This document shows, in pieces, positions 1 to 6,100 of a DNA stretch of 14,175 nt. The DNA is from an uncultured Oscillibacter sp. (GTDB lineage: Bacteria > Bacillota > Clostridia > Oscillospirales > Oscillospiraceae). The DNA is taken from the NCBI GenBank assembly GCA_910588005.1, contig CAJUQM010000050.1, forward strand, positions 1 to 14,175. Direction: 5' to 3'. The notes beneath the pieces are model-generated. The model was not told where the DNA came from, did no database searches, and saw only the letters and a program-made list of their open reading frames with translations. The number at the start of each line of letters is the position of its first letter. Within the stretch, counting starts at the first letter, position 1. The position numbers and the translations under genes are program-made.

Positions 1-337
1 CGGGCAGATACTTGCGCTTTTGCTCCTCGGTGCCGTTTTCAAAGATGGGGGCGCAGCACAGGGAGGTGTGGGCGGACACGATGACTGCGGTGGTGCCGCA
101 GACCTTGGCCAGCTCCTCCACGCACATGGCGTAGGAGAGAACGTCGCCGCCGGCGCCGCCGTACTCCTTGGGGAAGTAGATGCCCATCATCCCCAGCTTG
201 GCCATCTTCTTGACGGTCTCCATGGGGAACTCCTCGGTCTCGTCGACCTCCTCCGCCAGAGGCTTTACTTCGTTCTCGGCGAATTCACGGTACATCTTAC
301 GGAGCATCAGCTGCTCGTTTGTCAGATGAAAATCCAT
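1..337 (-). CDS. bcd: Acyl-CoA (butyryl-CoA) dehydrogenase, N-terminal part, cut by window edge
   Basis: This is the first 112 codons of an acyl-CoA dehydrogenase; the rest lies left of the window. The start is ATG at 337-335, with AGGAG (346-350) a few bases upstream. The protein opens MDFHLTNEQLMLRKMYREFA and shows the N-terminal all-helical fold typical of the family: KLGMMGIYFPKEYGGAGGD, then VIVSAHTSLCCAPI and GTEEQKRKYLP near the cut. By family knowledge this FAD enzyme reduces crotonyl-CoA to butyryl-CoA, in Clostridia as a complex with EtfAB that bifurcates electrons to ferredoxin. It sits 25 bp downstream of hbd on the same strand, which supports the butyrate-pathway assignment over a generic fatty-acid enzyme; etfB/etfA would be expected next, outside the window. 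The flavin-binding and catalytic glutamate regions are not visible, so the exact substrate is inferred from context. Confidence 0.9.
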   Translation of the reverse strand, partial: MDFHLTNEQLMLRKMYREFAENEVKPLAEEVDETEEFPMETVKKMAKLGMMGIYFPKEYGGAGGDVLSYAMCVEELAKVCGTTAVIVSAHTSLCCAPIFENGTEEQKRKYLP

Positions 338-362
338 ACTTTTTACTCCTTTTCTATCAGGT

Positions 363-1199
363 TTACTTGGAATAATCGTAGAAGCCCTTGCCGGACTTCT
401 TGCCCAGCAAGCCGCCGCGGACCATCTTCTTCAGCAGCAGAGCGGGACGGTACTTGGGATCGCCGGTCTCGCTGTACAGGGTATTCATGATGGCCAGGCA
501 CACATCCAGACCGATGAAATCACCCAGGGCCAGGGGACCCATGGGATGGTTGGCGCCCAGACGCATGGACTTGTCGATATCCTCCACGGAGGCCACGCCG
601 GTCTCCACCAGGCCGGCGGCCTCATTGATCATAGGAATCAGGATCTTGTTCACCACAAAGCCGGGGGCCTCGGCCACTTCCACCGGGTCCTTGCCGATCT
701 CCTGGGACAGCTTATATACAAAGTCAAAGGTCTCCTGGGTAGTGTTGGCACCCCGGATGATCTCCACCAGCTTCATGCTGGGAACGGGATTGAAAAAGTG
801 CATACCGATGACGGGGTGCTTCAGGCCGTTGCCCATCTCGGTAATGGACAGAGAGGAGGTATTGGAGGCAAAAATGGCCTCGGGCTTGCACATGGCGTCC
901 AGCTCGTTCAAAAGCTCTTTCTTGGTGGCCATATCCTCCTTGACGCACTCGATGATCAAATCGGCATCGGCGCAGGCGGACTTCTCCTCCACCAGAACAT
1001 TGGCCATCAGGGCGTCGGCGGCGGCCTGCTCCATCTTGCCCTTCTCAACGCGCTTCTGCAGAGAAGCGGCCAGCTTATCCCTGTGCTTCTGGGCGGAAGC
1101 GACGGAGCTGGCGTACATCAGAGCGGTATGGCCCTTTGCCGCGAAGACCTGGGCGATACCGCTGCCCATAGTGCCAGCGCCAAAAATTGCTACCTTCAT
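363..1199 (-). CDS. hbd: 3-hydroxybutyryl-CoA dehydrogenase
   Basis: This 278-residue NAD(P)-dependent enzyme interconverts acetoacetyl-CoA and 3-hydroxybutyryl-CoA in the butyrate pathway, in the cytosol. The Rossmann nucleotide site is GAGTMGSGIAQVFAAKG at residues 7-23. The catalytic set of the 3-hydroxyacyl-CoA dehydrogenase family is present: Ser115 in SNTSSL, His134 in HFFNPVP, Glu146 in KLVEII and Asn184 in GFVVNKIL. The C-terminal dimerisation domain ends in GKKSGKGFYDYSK. The length matches the short clostridial Hbd family, not the fused FadB type. The start ATG at 1199 has AGGAGG (1207-1212) seven bases upstream. It is the first gene of a leftward operon with bcd 25 bp downstream. 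A sigma-A-type promoter lies about 130 bp upstream and a Rex-like operator further up, consistent with redox control. Function is very secure; operon extent beyond bcd is not visible. Confidence 0.97.
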   Translation of the reverse strand: MKVAIFGAGTMGSGIAQVFAAKGHTALMYASSVASAQKHRDKLAASLQKRVEKGKMEQAAADALMANVLVEEKSACADADLIIECVKEDMATKKELLNELDAMCKPEAIFASNTSSLSITEMGNGLKHPVIGMHFFNPVPSMKLVEIIRGANTTQETFDFVYKLSQEIGKDPVEVAEAPGFVVNKILIPMINEAAGLVETGVASVEDIDKSMRLGANHPMGPLALGDFIGLDVCLAIMNTLYSETGDPKYRPALLLKKMVRGGLLGKKSGKGFYDYSK

Positions 1200-1332
1200 G
1201 TTTGTTCCTCCTATTATTTTAATTTGTGCTTTCGATTTTCTGTGGAGAGCGTGGAATTTGTCTGGTCATTGTCCGTTCAGCCCGTGGAAAATCGCAGTAA
1301 ACCCGCACTTTGCCAATTTACTGACAATGTTT

Positions 1333-1361
1333 ATTATAGGGATAGCCGTCCAAATTATCAA
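1333..1361 (-). promoter_or_regulatory. Sigma-A-type promoter for hbd-bcd
   Basis: On the minus strand: -35 TTGATA (1361-1356), exactly 17 bp of spacer, -10 TATAAT (1338-1333). The -10 is a perfect consensus and the -35 has one mismatch. Transcription would start near 1326, giving a leader of about 125 nt before the hbd ATG. Promoter assignment is by sequence match only. Confidence 0.75.
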
Positions 1362-1378
1362 GTGGTAAATACGGCTAT
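1342..1378. repeat. 8-bp inverted repeat flanking the hbd -35 element
   Basis: ATAGCCGT (1342-1349) and its exact complement ACGGCTAT (1371-1378) are separated by 21 bp. The left arm lies inside the -10/-35 spacer of the hbd promoter and the right arm just upstream of the -35, so a dimeric regulator bound here would cover the -35 box. No known operator is recognised in this motif; chance is possible at this length. Confidence 0.4.
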
Positions 1379-1439
1379 TTATATCCCTTTTCCGCTTTTT
1401 TACATTTCACACAAATTATTCGTCAAATTTTATGCAATT

Positions 1440-1457
1440 TTGTTAATCCATTAACAC
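1440..1457. promoter_or_regulatory. Rex (NADH/NAD+ sensing repressor) operator candidate
   Basis: The site reads TTGTTAA TCCA TTAACAC, one mismatch from the published Firmicute Rex consensus TTGTTAA-N4-TTAACAA. Its inner 16 bp (1441-1456) form a perfect 7+7 dyad, TGTTAAT-CC-ATTAACA. Rex is known to repress butyrate/butanol genes including the crt-bcd-etf-hbd operon in clostridia and to let go when NADH rises. The site is about 80 bp upstream of the -35 of the best hbd promoter and 14 bp upstream of the -35 of a weaker alternative one. Target assignment to hbd rather than trmB is inferred from the metabolic role. Confidence 0.75.
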
Positions 1458-1485
1458 ATTCCCCTCCCGGCACTCCCGAAAACCG

Positions 1486-1514
1486 TTTACAGAACCTATT
1501 TCCTGTGATACAAT
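1486..1514 (+). promoter_or_regulatory. Sigma-A-type promoter for trmB
   Basis: The -35 is TTTACA (1486-1491), the spacer is 17 bp, and the -10 is TACAAT (1509-1514), preceded by TGA (1506-1508), which makes an extended -10. Transcription should begin near 1521, so an in-frame ATG at 1513, inside the -10, cannot be the translation start; this decides for the ATG at 1573. Confidence 0.75.
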
Positions 1515-1572
1515 GTCCGAGCTTATACAATACCTTGTGGTACTACATTTTACTTCCCAGGAGGACTTTCCT

Positions 1573-2607
1573 ATGCGGATGCGGAAGAAAAAAAATTTAA
1601 TTCCCCGGATGGAGCGGTGTGGAGAGCACCTGATCCGGGACCCTTACGACCGCCGGGGCCGCTGGCGGGAGCTGATGCCCCAGGCCCGGGAACTGCGGCT
1701 GGAGCTGGGCTGCGGCAAAGGCCGCTTCACCGCCGGAACGGCAGATGCGGAACGGGACGTGCTGTTCATCGCCGTAGAGCGGGTGCCGGACGCTATGGTG
1801 GTGGCCATGGAGCGATGCGCGGACGCGGGGTTGGACAATGTCTATTTTATTGACGCCAATGCCGACCAGCTGCCCTTCTTTTTTTCCCCCGGAGAAGTGG
1901 ACCGCATCTACATTAACTTCTGTGATCCTTGGCCCAGCGGCCGCCACGCCAAGCGCCGCCTGACCCATGGGAACTTTCTGAAACTCTACCGGCAGGTGCT
2001 GAAAGAGGGCGGAGAGATCCACTTTAAAACCGACAATCAGGGTCTTTTCGAATTCTCTGTGGAGGAAATCCCCCAATTTGGTTTCCAGCTGTCCCAAGTC
2101 ACCCGGAATCTCCACCAGCACGGTCCAGTGGGAATCATGACGGATTACGAGGCCAAGTTCCATGATTTGGGACAGCCCATCTGCCGGTGTGTGGGCACCA
2201 TGGTCCCGTGGGTAGAGACGTTTCCCACCGATATCCGCCGGGTCCGGGAACAATGGCTGGACGCCTTTGCCGGAGACGTGTCCGAGGCGGAACTGGGCAA
2301 ACACGTGCTGGCAGACGGGAACTATCTCTGGCACCTCTTCTCCTGGAAGCTGTCCCCCCGCCTGGAGGGTGAGGACGCCAAAAAGGCCCTGGCGGAGGTG
2401 CCGGAGGAGGAATTCTATTTATTTTATAATGAATATCCTCCCCAGGGAGCCTCCCGGGTGCGGCCCATCTCCAAGGCGGAGGCGCTGTCCATGCGCCCGC
2501 CGGAGACTCACGCCGGGGCGGACTGGTACCTGGTGGACAAGGACTTCACCTGGACCTATGCCCACACCCACGAATCGGAGTGCGGCCCCTACTTCTGCCG
2601 GCCATAG
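1573..2607 (+). CDS. trmB: tRNA (guanine-N7)-methyltransferase TrmB with a C-terminal DUF4275-like domain
   Basis: The protein has 344 residues from the ATG at 1573, which has AGGAGG (1559-1564) eight bases upstream. Residues 1-210 form a TrmB domain that makes m7G46 in the tRNA variable loop from S-adenosylmethionine. Visible motifs are the SAM loop LELGCGKGRF (43-52), the AVER acidic loop (67-70), the family signature NFCDPWPSGRHAKRRLTH (115-132), TDNQ (153-156) and the terminal TDYEAKFHDLGQPI (190-203). Normal TrmB proteins stop about here, at roughly 210-240 residues. This one continues without a frame change for about 130 residues: RREQW-type helix, YLWHLFSWKL (251-260), FYLFYNE (281-287), WYLVDKDFTWTYAHTHES (318-335) and GPYFCRP at the end. 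That pattern matches my memory of DUF4275, an uncharacterised domain usually found alone. The gene stands alone between its own promoter and a terminator. The methyltransferase call is secure; the domain name needs a profile search. Confidence 0.93.
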   Translation: MRMRKKKNLIPRMERCGEHLIRDPYDRRGRWRELMPQARELRLELGCGKGRFTAGTADAERDVLFIAVERVPDAMVVAMERCADAGLDNVYFIDANADQLPFFFSPGEVDRIYINFCDPWPSGRHAKRRLTHGNFLKLYRQVLKEGGEIHFKTDNQGLFEFSVEEIPQFGFQLSQVTRNLHQHGPVGIMTDYEAKFHDLGQPICRCVGTMVPWVETFPTDIRRVREQWLDAFAGDVSEAELGKHVLADGNYLWHLFSWKLSPRLEGEDAKKALAEVPEEEFYLFYNEYPPQGASRVRPISKAEALSMRPPETHAGADWYLVDKDFTWTYAHTHESECGPYFCRP

Positions 2608-2642
2608 AGCAGCCGGCCTCTCCAAAAATAAAAGCTTCCTTC

Positions 2643-2675
2643 CCCCGCCCCGCGAACATTCGCGCGGCGGGGTTT
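2643..2675 (+). terminator. Intrinsic terminator after trmB
   Basis: A 13-bp stem with one internal C-C mismatch is formed by 2643-2655 and 2660-2672, with a 4-base loop (ACAT), followed by only three T residues. It starts 35 bp past the trmB stop and before the next promoter. The GC-rich stem is convincing, but the short T tract makes it a modest terminator. Confidence 0.6.
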
Positions 2676-2725
2676 CCCCTATGCTTCGCTGTTACTCTTT
2701 TTCCATTTTTGTTACCGTTTTGTGG

Positions 2726-2754
2726 TTGACATCCGTCTACCTTCCTGTTATAGT
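2726..2754 (+). promoter_or_regulatory. Promoter of the BlaI-M56 operon
   Basis: The -35 is a perfect TTGACA (2726-2731). The spacer is 17 bp. The -10 is TATAGT (2749-2754), preceded by TGT, an extended -10. This is one of the strongest promoter matches in the window, as expected for a promoter held down by a repressor. Confidence 0.85.
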
Positions 2755-2764
2755 TTAGGTAGAC
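2735..2764. promoter_or_regulatory. Inverted-repeat operator, probably for the BlaI-type repressor
   Basis: GTCTACCT (2735-2742) and AGGTAGAC (2757-2764) form a perfect 8-bp inverted repeat with a 14-bp gap. The arms lie in the promoter spacer and just past the -10, so a bound dimer would block RNA polymerase. BlaI/MecI operators are dyads of similar position and often carry TACA/TGTA cores; here the half-site core is GTCTAC. Autoregulation is inferred from position next to the repressor gene. Confidence 0.7.
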
Positions 2765-2788
2765 AATCGTATACCAGGAGGGGTGTTT

Positions 2789-3166
2789 ATGAAAATCAAT
2801 CTCTCAGACAGCGAGTGGAAGCTGATGAACCATCTGTGGCGGCGGCAGCCTCAGACCATCACGGAACTGACGGCGGCATTAAAGGCGGACACCGGCTGGA
2901 GCAAAAACACAGTGATTACCATGCTCTCCCGGCTGGAGGCCAAGGGCGCCGTACGCCATGAGGCGGGGGAGCGGGCCAAGCGGTACTACTCTGCGGTAAG
3001 CCGGCAGGACGCCGCCCGGGCGGAGACGGAGAGCTTTCTAGGCAAGGTTTACGGCGGCAGCCTGGGTCTGATGATGAGCGCCATGGTGGAGAGCCGCCAG
3101 CTGACAGAATCGGACATTGCCGAGCTGTCGGCGATTTTGGAAAAGGCGGGAGGCGAGACTTTATGA
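2789..3166 (+). CDS. BlaI/MecI-family transcriptional repressor
   Basis: The repressor has 125 residues, the usual size for BlaI/MecI/CopY-type winged-helix repressors. The start is ATG at 2789 with AGGAGGGG (2776-2783) upstream; a GTG at 2783 is inside the ribosome-binding site and is rejected. The N-terminal winged helix is clear: LSDSEWKLMNHLW (5-17), ITELTAALK, the recognition helix region WSKNTVITMLSRLEAKGAV and the wing RYYSAVS. The C-terminal part (about 75-125) is the helical dimerisation domain in which BlaI-type proteins are cleaved. The gene overlaps the next by 4 bp (ATGA), so repressor and receptor are translationally coupled. By family knowledge, proteolysis linked to the M56 partner inactivates the repressor and derepresses the operon. 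Nothing in the neighbourhood is a beta-lactamase or PBP, so the names blaI/mecI should not be taken to mean beta-lactam resistance. Confidence 0.9.
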   Translation: MKINLSDSEWKLMNHLWRRQPQTITELTAALKADTGWSKNTVITMLSRLEAKGAVRHEAGERAKRYYSAVSRQDAARAETESFLGKVYGGSLGLMMSAMVESRQLTESDIAELSAILEKAGGETL

Positions 3167-6100
3167 AGGAAATTTTGATTACATCCTCGGTACTCATTGC
3201 GGCGCTGCTGATTTTGCGGCAGGTATTCCGCAGGTCAATCTCCCGGCGAGTCCAGTACGCCCTATGGGGGCTGGTACTGCTGCGGCTGCTGGTGCCCATC
3301 AATCTGCCCGCGTTGGAGCACAACGTGCTGACCGCGGCGGAGCCGGTGGTACAGAATGTAGAATCCCTCTATCTTACGCCTAACCGCATCGCCTATGTGG
3401 GACAGGGCGGTGCGCCGGTCTACAACCCGCCGAACAGTCCAGCGGTGGCGGTAGGCCCCGCCACGCCGGACAATACCCTTACATTTTCTGTGGAGGACGT
3501 CTTCAATACCCCTGTAAAAGCCACCACAGAGTACCAGCGGCAGATTGCCCTGCAAGATCTCCTCCGCCCCGTCTGGTATACCGGCTGCGCCGTGATGGGG
3601 GTGTGGTTCCTCCTCTCCAACCTCCTCTTCTGGCGAAAGCTGCGGAAACGCCGGACGCCCTATCCGGTGGAGAACTGCCCCCGCCGGGTATACCTGATCG
3701 AGGAGGGACTACCCTCCCCCTGTCTCTTCGGGCTGTTCCGGCCCGCCGTCTACCTGACTCCCGCCGCCGTCTCCTCGCCGGAGGCCCTGCGCCACGTGCT
3801 GGCCCACGAGGAGACCCACGCCCGCCACTTGGACCCCCTGTGGTCGCTGCTGCGGGCGGTGTGCCTCACCGTGTACTGGTTTGATCCATTGGTGTGGGCC
3901 GCCGCGGTCACCAGCCGCAACGACTGTGAGCTGGCCTGTGACGAAGGCGCGATCCGCTCCCTCGGCGAGGAGGAGCGCCTCTCCTACGGCAGAACCCTCC
4001 TCTCCCTGATCCCCGTCCGCCGGGGACCGGGCAATCCCCTGCTGTCCGCCACTACTATGACGGCAGGCAAACGGCAGCTGAAAGACCGGGTCACCCGCAT
4101 CGCCGAGAACCGCCGGCATCTGGGCGCGGCGCTGTTCGCCGTCATTGCCATTGCGGCGGTAGTGTGCGCCGCAACCTTTACCGGAGCCGCATCCGAAGAG
4201 GCCCCGAAGGACAGCGCAAGCGCCGGCGGTCCCCTCACAGGCGCGGAGCTGGAGTATTTCAACCAGGAATTTTTCAATGGCGAGAGCTTCAATATCCGAA
4301 ACCAATTCCTCTCCTCCACCTATGAGACACCGGAGGATCTCGATCTCTTCCAGCTGTTTTACAACGGCACCGGCCTTCCGGACAGCGCGGGCGAAGAAGA
4401 GCGGCAGGCCGTGGCAGGCGCCCTGGGCAATGACCCCGGCACTGACCTCACCAAATGTCCCGCCAAGGAGATCAACCAAATTCTGTTGTCCAATACCAAT
4501 CGGACACTGGCGGAATTTAATGGTGTGGGACTGGAGAATTTCACCTATCTTGCAGAATATGACGCCTATTACCATTTCCACGGAGATACCAATTATTGGA
4601 ATAACGTTCACATTGTCTCCGGAGAACGAAAGGACGGCCTGATCTGCCTCTACTATGAGGACACCTTCATGCCCAACGGCTGGAAATGCGTCACACTGCG
4701 GAATACGCCGTCGGGAGAATATCTGTTTGTCTCCAACACCCCCTGTGAACGGCCCGCCGTCCCCACGGCCTACCCGGCGGGAGAACCCTGGATGACCATC
4801 CCCCTGGACGGCCTATCTCCCTATGAGCCACAGGCGCTGGAGGTGGAGCGGCGCGGCCCGGAGGACGCGGACCGGATTCTGTACCGGTTCTCCGTGGAGG
4901 AAACCGGCGTCTATGACCCGGAGGCGGAGACGGTGACCGACGCCAGAAGACTGGTGCTCTACCAATCCGTGGACGGCGCCATCCGCGCCGCCGTGGAAAA
5001 CCAGACCCTGGACTGCTTCCTCACCCTTCCAGAGCGGATCAGCCCGGAGTACGCCGCCGAGCATTTCATCCCCTTCCATGACCTGCTTGGCCACAGCGGC
5101 GTGACCATCTCCTACAACGCTCAGAAAGACGGTGAATACTACACCACCTTTAACGACTACTACACCGTGGACGAAAGCGGCGCGCCCTGCCTGCTGGCCC
5201 GGGCCTACGGCAACTCTGTGATCGAGGCGGACCTGGACGGCGACGGAGCATGGGAGCTGGCGTCCGCCGGCATCCACGACGCCCAGGTCTTTTTCCAGCG
5301 GGACGGACAGCTGTATGAGGCCGACATCCCCGCCCTGCTGGCGGAGCGCTGGACGGATCCCGTCTCTTTCTATCCCACTTACTGGGACAAATACGGCCGG
5401 TATCTGTACCTCAACGCCGAGGTCCCTTTCCCTGACGCCGTTTTACCGGAGGCGTTCGGCGGCGGCCAGGCCACCGGCACCGCCGTGCGTCAGGTGTACT
5501 TCGACGGTGAAAATCTGCGGCTCTACAAGGATCATGACCGTCCCGTGACAGACCATGTGATGGCGGGCCTCACGGCCCCGGAGGATGTTCTGGAGGCCGC
5601 CAGGACCATGGTCCATGACCATTACGAGTACACCCGGACCCACACCGGCGTCACCGGCGGGGACGGGGAGATGTGGGGTACCCCGGCGGAATACGACGAC
5701 TGGCGGCTGGAGATCACAGGCGGCCCCTGGACCGAGACGCTGGGCGGACAGACCTTTGAGATCTGGAATATCAACTACGAGTTTCACACCACCACGCCGG
5801 AGCGGGTCATTCTGGCGGGAGGCAGCTATCTGACGGAGGACGCCTGGCACTGCAGCACCTATCCGGAGTGCACCTACCTGTACTTCCAGTTGATGGAGGA
5901 CGGCTCCCGGCGCTATCTCTACTCGGCCATGGAGAACGACTGCGCCCCCGGCACGGAGATGTTCCGCACCGACATGGCGTACACCCTGGACGGGATGGGC
6001 GTTGTTCCCCTGACGGAGCTGGAGGGGGAGGTACTGGCGGACATAATCCTGATGAACGAGTCCTCCTTCCTCAACAGCATGGCGGAGCGGGAGGACGGCG

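Larger units (their letters stand above)
1200..1572. other. Divergent intergenic region between hbd and trmB
   Basis: No gene is supported in this 373-bp stretch. It is clearly more AT-rich than the flanking genes and holds the hbd promoter (1333-1361), an 8-bp inverted repeat around that promoter's -35 (1342-1378), a Rex-like operator (1440-1457) and the trmB promoter (1486-1514). A weaker alternative leftward promoter can be drawn: TTGACG at 1426-1421, 18-bp spacer, TAAAAA at 1402-1397. It lies 14 bp downstream of the Rex box. The hbd leader would be about 125 nt from the stronger promoter; I saw no convincing riboswitch or attenuator in it. Confidence 0.8.

Noticed and set aside
388..1368. 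326-residue plus-strand open frame and another at 546-1454, opposite hbd
   Set aside because: Both are antisense to the fully recognisable hbd, have no ribosome-binding site or family motif, and arise from the high GC content.
1513..1575. Upstream ATG at 1513 that would lengthen TrmB by 20 residues
   Set aside because: It lies inside the predicted -10 element and lacks a ribosome-binding site; ATG 1573 has AGGAGG at the right distance and gives a family-like N-terminus.
1597..2334. 245-residue minus-strand open frame inside trmB
   Set aside because: Antisense shadow; the plus strand holds conserved methyltransferase motifs over the whole span.
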